From positions 115,607,979 to 115,671,978 of the forward strand of contig JAIOJX010000032.1 in the NCBI GenBank assembly GCA_022376925.1: 64,000 nt of DNA, read 5' to 3'. The DNA comes from Tragulus kanchil (taxonomy: Eukaryota > Chordata > Mammalia > Artiodactyla > Tragulidae). Shown here one piece after another: positions 37,821-51,015 of the stretch (position 1 is the first letter of the stretch; each line of letters starts with the position of its first letter). The notes under the pieces are model-generated. The model did not search any database, was not told the DNA's origin, and saw only the letters and a program-made list of their open reading frames with translations. The position numbers and the translations under genes are program-made.

Positions 37821-38984
37821 CATCATATTTATAATATGGAGCCCCATCTCCATAATTCTTCTCATCTTATAAAACTGAAACTTTATAACCATTAAATATA
37901 ATTCCATATTTCTGTTTAGTCTCTTATACAGGTGACTAGCCCAGGCTTGTTCACATGGTGGCAGCAGTAGGTTCTAAGAAAGTAATAGAAGCTGCATGGT
38001 CTCTTGAGGCCTAAATCAGAACTCCCATTGTGTTGCTTCCTTCACACTCTTACTAGTCAAAGCTAATCACTAGATCAGACTAGATATGAAGAATGGGGAA
38101 CTACCCTTACTTATTTTTTTTCTTCCAGTGGGCACTCTTTTTCTCTCACATTTATTTGTTGTAGTAAAAACACATAACATAAAATTTATTTTTGGGACTT
38201 CCCTGATGGCCCAGTGGTTAAGAATCCGCCCACAAGTGCAAGGGACACAGGTTCGATCCTTGGTCTGAGAAGATCCCACATGCCCAGGGCAACTAAGCCC
38301 ACACACCACAACTGCTGAAGCCCGAGTGCTCTAGGGCCCGAGTGCCACACTGTTGACCCATGTTCTGCCACTCCTGAAGCCCACATGCCTAGAGCGTATG
38401 CTCCACAACAAGTGAAGTCACCACAAGAGAAGCCTGTGCATGGCATGAAAGAGTGCTCACCACAACTAGAGAAAGCCCGAGCACAGCAGTGGAGACCCAG
38501 CACAGCCCAAAATAACTATAAATAAATACATTTTTTAAAGTTTACTTTAGTGGTATTAAATACATTTATAATACAGAACCCCATCATATTTATTTGGGGG
38601 GTGGGGTGGGTTGGGGAGGGAGGTGGGCAGTCAAGTCACTTCTATTGGTCTTTCATTTATGTATTTTAATCCATCTTTGTTCTTTGACCCGTGTGGGCCT
38701 CCCATCGCAGTGGCCTCTGTTGTCCCAGAGCACTGGCTCTGGGTGCATGTGCTCCAGAGCTCCAGCCTGGTAATTGGACACATCGGTCCAGCCGCTCTGC
38801 AGCACGTGGGATCTTCCCAGGCCAGGGATCGAACCGGTGCCCCTTGCACTGCAAGGCGGTGCCCTTATCCACTGGACCACCAGGGAAGCCCCATCATATT
38901 TATAATATGGAGCCCCATCTCCATAATTCTTCTCATCTTATAAAACTGAAACTTTATAACCATTAAATATAATTCCATTTTCTC

Positions 38985-39450
38985 CCTCCTCCTAGCCCCT
39001 GGCTGATGCCATTTGGTTTCTGTCTGTATGATTTTGGCTACCTTAATTTAAGTACCTTATATAAGTAGACTGTATGTATTTGTCTTTTTCTCCCTGTCTT
39101 GTTTCACTTGGTGTAATGTCCTTAAGGTTTATCTATGTTGTCCTCAAGCTCTGAAATTGCAGGATTTCCTTCCTTTTTAAGCTGAACAATATTCTCTTAT
39201 ATGTATATACCACATTTAGCTTGTCTGTATGGTTCATAGGTGGACATTTGGGTTGCTTTTACATTTTAGCTATTTTGAGTAATCCTGCTGTGAACATCGG
39301 TCTACAAATATCTCTTCAAGACCTTCCTTGCTTTCAGTTCTTTTTGGTATGTACTCAGAAGTGGAATTGCTGGATCATATGGTAATTCTGTTTTTTAATT
39401 TTTTGAGGAACTACCATAATGCTTTCCAGAGAGACTGCCATTTTGCATTC
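38985..39450 (-). mobile_element. Old LINE-1 3' end
   Basis: Inverted L1: TTGTTTCACTTGGTGTAATG, AGTGGAATTGCTGGATCATA and GAGAGACTGCCATTTTGCAT. Confidence 0.8.
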
Positions 39451-39750
39451 TAAACTCTTATTTCTTTTTTTTTTTTTAATTATATTTATTTCATTATATG
39501 TTTGGTGGGGAAGGGTTGTGTTGGGTTTTCTTTGCTATGTGTGGGCTTTTTCTAGTTTTGGCAGGCAGGGACTACTCTCTAGTTGTGGTGTGCGGGCTTC
39601 TCATTGCAGTGGCTTTTCTTGTTGTGGAGAATGGGCTCTAGAGCAAGTGCACTCAGTAGTTGTGGCCCATGGACTTAGTTGCCCCATGGCATGTGGAATC
39701 TTAGTTCCCAGACCAGGGATAGAACCCATGTCCCTTGCATTGGCAGGCAG

Positions 39751-40040
39751 ATTCCTTTTTTTTAAGATTTATTATTATTATTATTATTTTTTGCCTCTCA
39801 GTCATCATTTATTTTTCATCCATCTTTATTCTTTGGCCTGTGTGGGCCTCCCATTGCAGTGGCCTCTCTCGTTGCAGAGCACTGGCTCTGGGCACATGCG
39901 CTCCAGAGTGCTGGCTCGTAATTGGATACACCAGCTCAACCGTTCCTTGGCATGTGGAATATTCCCGGGCCAGAGATCGAACCAGAGCCCCTTGCACTGC
40001 AAGGCAGACTCTTTACCCACTGGACCACCAGGGAAGCCCC
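39751..40040 (-). mobile_element. CHR-like SINE (abundant subfamily), nested
   Basis: Inserted in the CHR SINE with target repeat TGGCAGGCA (39741-39749 and 40041-40049). Tail T's and an ATT run are at 39757-39790, head GGGGCTTCCCTGGTGGTCC at 40040. Repeated at 40866-41155. Confidence 0.93.
39771..39788 (+). repeat. (ATT)n run in SINE tail
   Basis: Short perfect ATT array within the tail of the nested SINE; also at about 40886. Confidence 0.9.
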
Positions 40041-41216
40041 TGGCAGGCAAATTTTTAACCACTGGATCACCAGGGAAGTCCCTAAACTCTTTGTCTTACG
40101 GGAAGAGCTAAATCAAATCTGTAACCCTTTGAAATCTCCTATGTACACTATTAACTTTGATTTGCTAATATTTTGTTTAGGATTCTTGTATTATAATTAG
40201 TGAATTTGCCTGTAATCTTCCTTTCTCATACTGGCCTCATAAAATGAGATGAAACTCCATACTCCAAACATAATGCCTGCAGGGTAATGCACAAATGTAT
40301 TCCTAGTGGAATGAATGAATGGATAAGTAAATGACTAAAGAGGAAACAGAGAAGTAAAAAAAGGCAAGAAAATATATGAATAGTTGATTATAACAGAATC
40401 TTTTAAGATGGGAGTTCATAATTTTAACTGCCTTCTTAACCTTATTTGTATAAACTTTCTCTTAAGATGGACAATCTAATGTTCTTGCTCTGCTTCATAT
40501 GGTAATTCTGTTTTTTAATTTTTTGAGGAACTACCATAATGCTTTCCAGAGAGACTGCCATTTTGCATTCTAAACTCCTATTTCTTTTTTAGAATTATAT
40601 TTATTTCATTATATGTTTGGTGGGGAAGGGTTGTGTTGGGTTTTCTTTGCTATGTGTGGGCTTTTTCTAGTTTTGGCAGGCAGGGACTACTCTCTAGTTG
40701 TGGTGTGCGGGCTTCTCATTGCAGTGGCTTTTCTTGTTGTGGAGAATGGGCTCTAGAGCAAGTGCACTCAGTAGTTGTGGCCCATGGACTTAGTTGCCCC
40801 ATGGCATGTGGAATCTTAGTTCCCAGACCAGGGATAGAACCCATGTCCCTTGCATTGGCAGGCAGATTCCTTTTTTTTAAGATTTATTATTATTATTATT
40901 ATTTTTTGCCTCTCAGTCATCATTTATTTTTCATCCATCTTTATTCTTTGGCCTGTGTGGGCCTCCCATTGCAGTGGCCTCTCTCGTTGCAGAGCACTGG
41001 CTCTGGGCACATGCGCTCCAGAGTGCTGGCTCGTAATTGGATACACCAGCTCAACCGTTCCTTGGCATGTGGAATATTCCCGGGCCAGAGATCGAACCAG
41101 AGCCCCTTGCACTGCAAGGCAGACTCTTTACCCACTGGACCACCAGGGAAGCCCCTGGCAGGCAAATTTTTAACCACTGGATCACCAGGGAAGTCCCTAA
41201 ACTCTTTGTCTTACGG

Positions 41217-43424
41217 GAAGAGCTAAATCAAATCTGTAACCCTTTGAAATCTCCTATGTACACTATTAACTTTGATTTGCTAATATTTTGTTTAGGATTC
41301 TTGTATTATAATTAGTGAATTTGCCTGTAATCTTCCTTTCTCATACTGGCCTCATAAAATGAGATGAAACTCCCTACTCCAAACATAATGCCTGCAGGGG
41401 TAATGCACAAATGTATTCCTAGTGGAATGAATGAATGGATAAGTAAATGACTAAAGAGGAAACAGAGAAGTAAAAAAAAAAGGCAAGAAAATATATGAAT
41501 AGTTGATTATAACAGAATCTTTTAAGATGGGAGTTCATAATTTTAACTGCCTTCTTAACCTTATTTGTATAAACTTTCTCTTAAGATGGACAATCTAATG
41601 TTCTTGCTCTGCTTCCCAAGTGGAATTCACTTTGTTAATGTAGAACAGAAGGAAATCTGTCCAAGTTTCTATAATTTGTATCATATTCTGAGGCCCAAGT
41701 TACTATGGTAGCTACAAAGAAGCAAATACAAGAAAGGGGGGCCTGAGAGGGAGGGAAATGTAACTGAAGTGCAACATAGCTGAAAAATTGATTTGTTAGA
41801 AATTATTGCTCCCAGGACATTTAGTAATTCAAGGTTTTTGTGGGCCTGAGGCGTTGGATAGGGTAAGCACTCCAAATATATCCAAAAATAACATGTCTGT
41901 GCTATTTCTTTTTAAAATGTTGACTCATAATTGGACCTTTGCAGACTTTGTTATATTCTCAAGTTTCCATGTAATGGATGAATTGATATATGTCAAAGTT
42001 ATTATGTGGCATTTGAAATTCTCTGTAAAACTTATCCTCATATTGGCATTCTTTACCCTTCCTTCTTTATCTTGGTAACAAAAAAAAATCTTTTTATGAT
42101 AGTTTTTCCCTTTTCAGATTAAAACACTGAATATGAGGTGATCAGATACCATTTGAAGGAATGAATGCTTTCAAGAACCTGAGCTAAACACATTATACGC
42201 TTGTGTAAAACATTTGGTTTTAGGTATAGGCAGCTGCAGCCAACAGGGAAGCATGTTCAGTTATATAGTGCCCATTGTCTGTCAATAGGAGGTAGACAAG
42301 ACTTTAAAACAGTTTCCTTAAAACATGCTTATTGATGCTTGAAGAGCTAAATCAAATCTGTAACCCTTTGAAATCTCCTATGTACACTATTAACTTTGAT
42401 TTGCTAATATTTTGTTTAGGATTCTTGTATTATAATTAGTGAATTTGCCTGTAATCTTCCTTTCTCATACTGGCCTCATAAAATGAGATGAAACTCGCTA
42501 GTCCAAACATAATGACTGGAGGGGTAAAGAACAAATGTATTACTAGTGGAATGAATGAATGGATAAGTAAATGACTAAAGAGGAAACAGAGAAGTAAAAA
42601 AAAAAGGCAAGAAAATATATGAATAGTTGATTATAACAGAATCTTTTAAGATGGGAGTTCATAATTTTAACTGCCTTCTTAACCTTATTTGTATAAACTT
42701 TCTCTTAAGATGGACAATCTAATGTTCTTGCTCTGCTTCCCAAGTGGAATTCACTTTGTTAATGTAGAACAGAAGGAAATCTGTCCAAGTTTCTATAATT
42801 TGTATCATATTCTGAGGCCCAAGTTACTATGGTAGCTACAAAGAAGCAAATACAAGAAAGGGGGGCCTGAGAGGGAGGGAAATGTAACTGAAGTGCAACA
42901 TAGCTGAAAAATTGATTTGTTAGAAATTATTGCTCCCAGGACATTTAGTAATTCAAGGTTTTTGTGGGCCTGAGGCGTTGGATAGGGTAAGCACTCCAAA
43001 TATATCCAAAAATAACATGTCTGTGCTATTTCTTTTTAAAATGTTGACTCATAATTGGACCTTTGCAGACTTTGTTATATTCTCAAGTTTCCATGTAATG
43101 GATGAATTGATATATGTCAAAGTTATTATGTGGCATTTGAAATTCTCTGTAAAACTTATCCTCATATTGGCATTCTTTACCCTTCCTTCTTTATCTTGGT
43201 AACAAAAAAAAAAATCTTTTTTTATGATAGTTTTTCCCTTTTCAGATTAAAACACTGAATATGAGGTGATCAGATACCATTTGAAGGAATGAATGCTTTC
43301 AAGAACCTGAGCTAAACACATTATACGCTTGTGTAAAACATTTGGTTTTAGGTATAGGCAGCTGCAGCCAACAGGGAAGCATGTTCAGTTATATAGTGCC
43401 CATTGTCTGTCAATAGGAGGTAGA
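41217..43424. repeat. Tandem duplication D13, offset 1124
   Basis: 41217-42300 recurs at 42341-43424, with 40 bases of other sequence at the join (42301-42340). The first 170 bases of the right copy carry several substitutions (e.g. GACTGGAGGGGTAAAGAAC for GCCTGCAGGGGTAATGCAC), as expected of a low-quality contig end. Confidence 0.93.
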
Positions 43425-43609
43425 CAAGTTCATCTTTAGAGATGCCATTTTTTTTAGAGCTCAGCCTTTAGTTTTTCCCTTTCAAAGAGGTATTAAGTCA
43501 TTGCTTTATTTGACTGCTGTGAAGCTCAAATGAGAGCATGTCTTTTGTTTAATTTTTTAAACTTAAATATTTTGTTAAATATTTTAGTTAATAGCACTAA
43601 ATAGAGATT

Positions 43610-43800
43610 TACAGACATTAACTCATGTAGTTTTCCTAACAATCCTGTGAAGTAGGTATCAGCACAATTATTTCCATTTTATAGATGAAATTGAGGAAAA
43701 AGTTTAATATCTTGCTCCAGGACATCCAACTAGAAAGTGGAATTCATACCCTGGTAGTTTAACTTGAGAGGTTCTCAGTTATTACACTGTGCTGCCTCTA
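43610..43800 (-). mobile_element. MIR SINE
   Basis: Inverted MIR order: TTTCCATTTTATAGATGAAA, TTGCTCCAGGACATCC, AGTGGAATTCATACCC. Repeated at about 44720-44915 by D14. Confidence 0.75.
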
Positions 43801-43839
43801 TGTGAACACGCTCTTGTAAGCTATAAATAGATACTATAG

Positions 43840-44120
43840 GGATATTAATAGCAGATTTTATTAAGTGTTCAGCACTGTACTAGACATTGTGGGAGATCTA
43901 AAGGCATCATAGATCTGCCTTTAAACAGTTTATAGTTTTGTTGGAGAAAAGAAATATGACACAGAAGACAGCAATAATATGGCAGCCTGTAAGATCATTG
44001 CCTACCAGAGAACTCTCCACATCTAGTAAATATGTGTCTTATTTTCTTCCCGTGCTCCCATACACAGCATAGAGCCTAGTGCACAGTAGACATATAGTTG
44101 CTGTTGGCTAAATGTAGATG
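43840..44120 (+). mobile_element. L2-era repeat fragments
   Basis: GTTCAGCACTGTACTAGACA and later CATAGAGCCTAGTGCACAGT AGACATATAG are L2-like. Strongly decayed. Repeated by D14. Confidence 0.5.
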
Positions 44121-46021
44121 TCCTCAAACGCTATTCCCATTTTCACAGAGAGCAGGCCTTGGTTACTGTTTGCAGAGAAACAGTTGCACTTTCCTTCTGT
44201 TCCATGCAGTGCACTTGTGACTTGTCCATTTAATTTGGCTAAACAGTATCTTGACTGCTCCTCTTTTTCTCTGATATTTACTTGTTATTTTTGACAAATA
44301 AAAATTATTTATTTAAGCTATGCAGCATGATGTTTTGATAGATGTAAACATTGTAAAATGATTACCACAGTCAATCTGAATAACAGATCATTTGAAGGAA
44401 TGAATGCTTTCAAGAACCTGAGCTAAACACATTATACGCTTGTGTAAAACATTTGGTTTTAGGTATAGGCAGCTGCAGCCAACAGGGAAGCATGTTCAGT
44501 TATATAGTGCCCATTGTCTGTCAATAGGAGGTAGACAAGTTCATCTTTAGAGATGCCATTTTTTTTAGAGCTCAGCCTTTAGTTTTTCCCTTTCAAAGAG
44601 GTATTAAGTCATTGCTTTATTTGACTGCTGTGAAGCTCAAATGAGAGCATGTCTTTTGTTTAATTTTTTAAACTTAAATATTTTGTTAAATATTTTAGTT
44701 AATAGCACTAAATAGAGATTTACAGACATTAACTCATGTAGTTTTCCTAACAATCCTGTGAAGTAGGTATCAGCACAATTATTTCCATTTTATAGATGAA
44801 ATTGAGGAAAAAAAGTTTAATATCTTGCTCCAGGACATCCAACTAGAAAGTGGAATTCATACCCTGGTAGTTTAACTTGAGAGGTTCTCAGTTATTACAC
44901 TGTGCTGCCTCTATGTGAACACGCTCTTGTAAGCTATAAATAGATACTATAGGGATATTAATAGCAGATTTTATTAAGTGTTCAGCACTGTACTAGACAT
45001 TGTGGGAGATCTAAAGGCATCATAGATCTGCCTTTAAACAGTTTATAGTTTTGTTGGAGAAAAGAAATATGACACAGAAGACAGCAATAATATGGCAGCC
45101 TGTAAGATCATTGCCTACCAGAGAACTCTCCACATCTAGTAAATATGTGTCTTATTTTCTTCCCGTGCTCCCATACACAGCATAGAGCCTAGTGCACAGT
45201 AGACATATAGTTGCTGTTGGCTAAATGTAGATGTCCTCAAACGCTATTCCCATTTTCACAGAGAGCAGGCCTTGGTTACTGTTTGCAGAGAAACAGTTGC
45301 ACTTTCCTTCTGTTCCATGCAGTGCACTTGTGACTTGTCCATTTAATTTGGCTAAACAGTATCTTGACTGCTCCTCTTTTTCTCTGATATTTACTTGTTA
45401 TTTTTGACAAATAAAAATTATTTATTTAAGCTATGCAGCATGATGTTTTGATAGATGTAAACATTGTAAAATGATTACCACAGTCAAACTGATTAACATG
45501 TCCATCACCTCCTTAACTTTTTTTTTTATACATAATTTCACATTTACGGAAGGTTCTAGGAGTAGTATAAAGATTGCATATATCCTTTATCCAGATTCCT
45601 CAATTGCCAGCATTTGTTCCAGTATTCTCCCCCTTTCCCTCTTATATATTCAATATCTGATGTATATATAATATATTGTATATATAATTATTACTTTTCT
45701 GAACTGTTTATGAGAATAAATTGGCAGATATGATTCCCTTTGCCTTTAATACATCAATGTGTGTCTTTCCTCCATACCCCTCACCCAAAAAAGACAGTCT
45801 CTTAAGACAGGAAATTACATTGGCGCAATACTTTAATGTGAAAAATTTTATTCAAGTTCACTAACTCACCTAATTATATCCTTTAGAACAATACAAAAAA
45901 TTTTTTTGACTACCCATTTTTTTTAAACACTGTGATGGTTGCATGTTAAATAATGCTCCTGTATTTGGTTCCAAAAGCAGTGTGAGCATGTGCCCTCTCC
46001 CCTGACTAGTCACGCAGGTGA

Positions 46022-46177
<156 letters not shown>

Positions 46178-47160
46178 TAAGCCCTGGGGGTTTTCTTTTT
46201 GGCAGTTCTGCTTGTCTTAAAACAAAATAAAACCACCCAGTGGATGGGAAAGAGGGAATGAAAACTAGATTAAACTGTGTGAAATTGACAAAAGTATGTG
46301 AATGTTTTCCCATGGGAGGTAGAGGCTTTTCTTCACCAAACATAGCTTTATGTTTTTTCCTAAATGTAGATGTCCTCAAACGCTATTCCCATTTTCACAG
46401 AGAGCAGGCCTTGGTTACTGTTTGCAGAGAAACAGTTGCACTTTCCTTCTGTTCCATGCAGTGCACTTGTGACTTGTCCATTTAATTTGGCTAAACAGTA
46501 TCTTGACTGCTCCTCTTTTTCTCTGATATTTACTTGTTATTTTTGACAAATAAAAATTATTTATTTAAGCTATGCAGCATGATGTTTTGATAGATGTAAA
46601 CATTGTAAAATGATTACCACAGTCAAACTGATTAACATGTCCATCACCTCCTTAACTTTTTTTTTTATACATAATTTCACATTTACGGAAGGTTCTAGGA
46701 GTAGTATAAAGATTGCATATATCCTTTATCCAGATTCCTCAATTGCCAGCATTTGTTCCAGTATTCTCCCCCTTTCCCTCTTATATATTCAATATCTGAT
46801 GTATATATAATATATTGTATATATAATTATTACTTTTCTGAACTGTTTATGAGAATAAATTGGCAGATATGATTCCCTTTGCCTTTAATACATCAATGTG
46901 TGTCTTTCCTCCATACCCCTCACCCAAAAAAGACAGTCTCTTAAGACAGGAAATTACATTGGCGCAATACTTTAATGTGAAAAATTTTATTCAAGTTCAC
47001 TAACTCACCTAATTATATCCTTTAGAACAATACAAAAAATTTTTTTGACTACCCATTTTTTTTAAACACTGTGATGGTTGCATGTTAAATAATGCTCCTG
47101 TATTTGGTTCCAAAAGCAGTGTGAGCATGTGCCCTCTCCCCTGACTAGTCACGCAGGTGA

Positions 47161-47316
<156 letters not shown>

Positions 47317-47609
47317 TAAGCCCTGGGGGTTTTCTTTTTGGCAGTTCTGCTTGTCTTAAAACAAAATAAAACCACCCAGTGGATGGGAAAGAGGGAATGA
47401 AAACTAGATTAAACTGTGTGAAATTGACAAAAGTATGTGAATGTTTTCCCATGAGGTAGGATAGAGGCTTTTCTTCACCAAACAAGCTTAGCTTTTCCCT
47501 ATGTTTGTTTCTTGCCAATGTAGAATCAAATCTTGCATTGGAGCGGGGCGCAGTGGCTGTGTGAAACAGATCTATCTTTCTGACAGTGTTATAGAGCTTC
47601 CTCTTTTTT

Positions 47610-48155
47610 TTTTTTTCAATTGTGGTAAATACACAACATAAAATTCACCACTCTGACCATATGTAAGTGTGCAGTTCAGTAGCGTTACGTGTACTGACAT
47701 TGTTGTGAAGCGGCTCTCTGAAACTTTTCGTCTTGCAAACCTGAAACTCACAATAGCTCTCCTTTATCTCTTCTCCCCAGCCCCTGGTAACCACCATTTG
47801 ACTTTCTGTTTTTCTGAACTTGACTACTTTACATACCATTTATAAATGGAATCATATGCTATTTGTATTTGTCACTGGCTTCTTTTCACTTAATTAGTAT
47901 AATGTCCTCTAGGTTTATTCACACTGTAGTATGTATTAGAAATTTTTTCCTTTTTAAGGCGTCATAAATTCCATTGTGTGTATACACTATATTTTTGCAT
48001 GTGGATGTGCAACTATCACTTTCAAATCCGGCTTTGAACTCTGGATATATACCCAGAGGTGACACTGCTGGATTATTTGATGGTTTCTATTTTTTATTTT
48101 TTGAGAACTGTTCATACTTTTTTCCATTTTACCATCCCACCAACCATGCACAAAT
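47610..48155 (-). mobile_element. Old LINE-1 3' end
   Basis: Inverted L1: AATTGTGGTAAATACACAAC, AGCCCCTGGTAACCACCATT, TTTATAAATGGAATCATATG, CATTTTACCATCCCACCAAC. It hosts the RPL35A retrocopy at its right edge. Confidence 0.8.
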
Positions 48156-48168
48156 TTTTTATTTCACC

Positions 48169-48616
48169 TTTTTTTTTTTTTTTTTACAAATTCACACTTT
48201 TATTTACTTCTCAGTAAGTTTAAATCCTTGAAGGGTACAGCATCACTGGGATTCTGTGTCCAATGGCCTTAGCAGGAAGGTTGCTTCAGAATTTGGCACA
48301 AACCATACCACTGTTCGTATGAGCTTGAGTTATCTTTCCGCAGATTACTCTGGTTTTGTTAGGTTTTCCACCAGGAGTTACTGTGTTGTTCTTTGCTTTG
48401 TACACATTAGCACATCTCTTGCCAAGATAAAACTCAGTTTCATCTTGAGCATATACACCTTTGATTTTCAGAAGAGCTTTGTTCTCCCTCTGGTTCCGGA
48501 GACCCCACTTATAGCCAGCAAAACTGGCCTTGGACCACAGCCTTCCAGACATATTTGTCGTTTTAGAAGTCCTCTTCCCAGCAGGCCTTCTCAGGGTCCA
48601 AGATGACTGAAAGAAC
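48169..48616 (-). pseudogene. RPL35A: RPL35A processed pseudogene
   Basis: The minus-strand ATG is at 48552 and the final TAA at 48222-48220, giving 111 codons, exactly the size of RPL35A (110 residues). It opens [20 protein letters not shown] and keeps [20 protein letters not shown]. Codon 89 is TGA (48288-48286) where the parent has Arg, after which SNLPAKAIGHRIPVMLYPSR follows in the same frame. Several other substitutions are visible. It is intronless, with poly(A) as T's at 48169-48185 and a direct repeat TATTTCACC at 48160-48168 and 48617-48625. An mRNA-derived dead copy of the large-subunit ribosomal protein eL33. Confidence 0.96.
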
Positions 48617-48625
48617 TATTTCACC

Positions 48626-49243
48626 ATTTTTTGTGTTTCTTTGATAGTAGTCATCTCAGTGACTACACATAGTCACATTTTCTTTAATCAGCATTTTATT
48701 GACTGCTTCCTTAGCTTGGACTTCAGAAGCCATTATACTCAGAGCTTTACTTTCAATACATAGGAATGCTTAATAAATGTTGGAGCCTGGATGAAATGAA
48801 TGTGAGAGGGTAAAATTGGGAAGGAAAAATGTCTTACTGGTTGGTGCGTTTCTTCCTGTTTGTTTTGCTATCCAGCACAATAGAGGTAGAAGACACATTC
48901 TAAAGTATATATTTTAATGAAAATGAAGTTAAACTCTAGCTTCAGTTGGCCCAGTTATCCCTATGGATAAGAGTTCTATATTAGAGCTTTGGTTGTCTCA
49001 TCTGTAGAAATGAGTTTAATAATAATGCTGTGGGGAATAAATGCAAGTAAACAGACAGCATGATGCCTTTTCCATAGTAGGTGACCAAAACATAGTACAC
49101 ATCACCTATAAATAAACAACTCTTGAAAAATACATGCATAATAATGCTTGTGGATTAAACTGACTGCTTCAGATTGTATCACAGAACTTCCTACTACTAG
49201 TTTCTAATTAATATGAAAAATAAGTTAATTTATAAAACTGGCA
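48626..49243. other. Intron without recognised feature
   Basis: A decayed MIR/L2-like stretch at 49000-49100 is possible. Nothing else recognised. Confidence 0.45.
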
Positions 49244-49245
49244 GA

Positions 49246-49555
49246 GGGATTTCCCTGGTGGTACAGTGGATAAGAATCCACCTGCCAATACAGGGGACAT
49301 GGGTTCAAGCCCTGGTCTGAGGTTGCATATGCTGTGAAACAGCTAAGCTCATGCATCACAGCTGCTGAGCCCAAGTGCTGCAACTACTGAAGCTCATGTG
49401 CCCAGAGCCTGTGCTCCACACAGGGAAGCCATTGCACTGAGAGGCCTAGACAACTGCAACGAGGAGTGGACCCTGCTCGCCACAACTAGAGAAAGCCTGC
49501 ATGCAGCAATGAAGACTCAGTGTAACCAATACATAAATCAATAGAATTTAAAAAC
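49246..49555 (+). mobile_element. Full-length CHR SINE
   Basis: GGGATTTCCCTGGTGGTACA head. Repeated CACAGCTGCTGAGCCCAAG modules. Ends ACTAGAGAAAGCCTGCATGC, then AACCAATACATAAATC. Confidence 0.9.
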
Positions 49556-50189
49556 TAATGGCAGAATTTCAACAGCAGCAAACACAGTAGGATAATTAAA
49601 CATAATAAAGCTTAAAAATTGGTGGCTAAGAAAAGAAGCAAGGTTCCAGTGAGGAACAGAAAGGAATAACAGTAGACTTCCAAATCCACCCTATCACCAG
49701 TCCCCAGAAGCCATACTGTTGAAATCCTGTACCTTCTCATTAATAGCTCCAGATCTGGAGAGACGCAAACTGAGAACCTATCTGTATATTTATCTTCTTC
49801 TGACTGAGAAACATGGAAACACTGCTGAGGAGTAAATGATGCACCAGGGAAAATGAACAATGAGATTGACTCTAACAGAAACAAAAGATCTGACCTTTAA
49901 ACAGTGAACAGATGAAACAATGTGAAGCTGGAAACTATCCTTCCATAGGAATGGGGTAACTCCTTAGGAATATGAAATGAAAAAAAGACTGTTTAACAGA
50001 ATCTTGGGAAAGAGAAATAATTGAACAAAGACTCTATGTAGTACCTTGGTGAGTTCCATATACATTTTACATCCCTCCCTCTCACAACATTCCTTGAAGC
50101 TCTAGAAAAGTACACAGAATACAAAATAACCAAGACTCACATTGTAGCCAGTCTCAGATACAGGAGGATTAAAAATAAGAATTCATCTG
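49556..50189. other. Intron without recognised feature
   Basis: A-rich plus strand with some LINE-like character. No family assigned. Confidence 0.45.
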
Positions 50190-50191
50190 TG

Positions 50192-50369
50192 GGACTTCCT
50201 TAGTGGTCTGGTGGCTAAGACTCTGCATTCCCAATGCAGGGGGCCCAGATACAGTCCTTGGACTGAATCCCACATATCACAATTAAGGTCTCACATGCTA
50301 TAAAAGATCCCCCATGCCCACAGCTAAGACCCAGCAAGGGCAAATAAATAAATATAAATGTATTTTTAA
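50192..50369 (+). mobile_element. Short CHR-type SINE
   Basis: GGGACTTCCTTAGTGGTCTG head to the AAATAAATAAATATAAATG tail. Confidence 0.85.
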
Positions 50370-50382
50370 AAAGGATTCATCT

Positions 50383-50647
50383 GGGCTTCCCTGATGGTCC
50401 AGTGGATAAGGACACTGCCTTGCATTGCAGGGGGCACTGGTTCGATCCCTGGCCTGGGAACCCATGTGTTGTGGAGCAGCTGGACCCATGTGTCCAATTA
50501 CCGAGCCGGAGCTCTGGAGCACATGCACCCAGAGCCGGTGTTCTGCGACAAGGGAGGCTACTGCGATGGGAGGCCCACACATGCCAAAGAACAAAGATGG
50601 ATGAAAATAAATAAATGAAGGACTAATAGAAGTGGCCAAAAAAAGAG
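50383..50647 (+). mobile_element. CHR-like SINE (abundant subfamily) with 13-base TSD
   Basis: AAAGGATTCATCT at 50370-50382 and 50648-50660 flanks a complete element: GGGCTTCCCTGATGGTCCAG, GGTTCGATCCCTGGCC, GACCCATGTGTCCAATTACC, GCGATGGGAGGCCCACAC, then AATAAATAAATGAAGGACTA. It inserted into the tail of the preceding CHR SINE. Confidence 0.95.
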
Positions 50648-50691
50648 AAAGGATTCATCTATAATATATTACACTAAATAAAACAAGCATG

Positions 50692-51015
50692 GGCTTCCCT
50701 GGTGGCTCAGTGGTAAAGAATCTGCCTGCCAATGCAAGAAACATAGACAGGTTCCATCCCTGGTCCGGAAAGATCGCCTATGCTATGGAGCAGCTAAGCC
50801 CATGTACCACAGCAACTGAGCCTGTGCTCTAGAGCCTGGGAGTCGCAACTGCTGTGCCCACATGGCACAACTATTGAAGCCTGTGTACTCTAGAGCCCAT
50901 GCTGTGCAACAAGAGACGCCGCCAAAATGAGAAGCCCACACACTACAACTAGAGAAAAGCCCGCACAGCAACAAAGACCTACACAGCAAAAATAAATAAA
51001 ACTTATTTTTTTAAA
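50692..51015 (+). mobile_element. Full-length CHR SINE
   Basis: GGGCTTCCCTGGTGGCTCAG TGGTAAAG head. Modules CACAGCAACTGAGCCTGTGC and ACAACTATTGAAGCC. Tail AAAAATAAATAAAACTTA. Repeated at 51560-51883. Confidence 0.93.

Larger units (their letters stand above)
36836..38979. repeat. Tandem duplication D11, offset 1070
   Basis: 36836-37910 recurs at 37906-38979. The copies differ by single bases, e.g. CAGGAAGCCC at 37811 versus CAGGGAAGCCC at 38881. Confidence 0.95.
39466..40083 (-). mobile_element. CHR SINE split by a later SINE
   Basis: The host CHR occupies 39466-39750 and 40041-40083 on the minus strand (head GGGACTTCCCTGGTGATCC at 40082). A younger SINE lies between. Repeated at about 40583-41198. 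Confidence 0.9.
39377..41612. repeat. Tandem duplication D12, offset 1120 to 1115
   Basis: 39377-40496 recurs at 40497-41612. The T/A tract at 39467 is shorter in the right copy. Confidence 0.95.
43275..45485. repeat. Tandem duplication D14, offset 1111 to 1113
   Basis: 43275-44373 recurs at 44386-45485. The A run at 43697 has two extra bases in the right copy. Part of the left copy start also lies at about 42150, so some bases occur three times. Confidence 0.95.

Noticed and set aside
39419..40111. 230-residue plus-strand open frame
   Set aside because: It is read straight through two SINEs in inverse orientation. The apparent peptide repeats (SRSAARGIFPGQGSN type) recur wherever this SINE occurs.
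47541..47570. GGGGCGCAGTGGCTGTGTG, reminiscent of the start of an Alu element
   Set aside because: Only about 15 bases match, nothing follows like an Alu body, and ruminants lack Alu.
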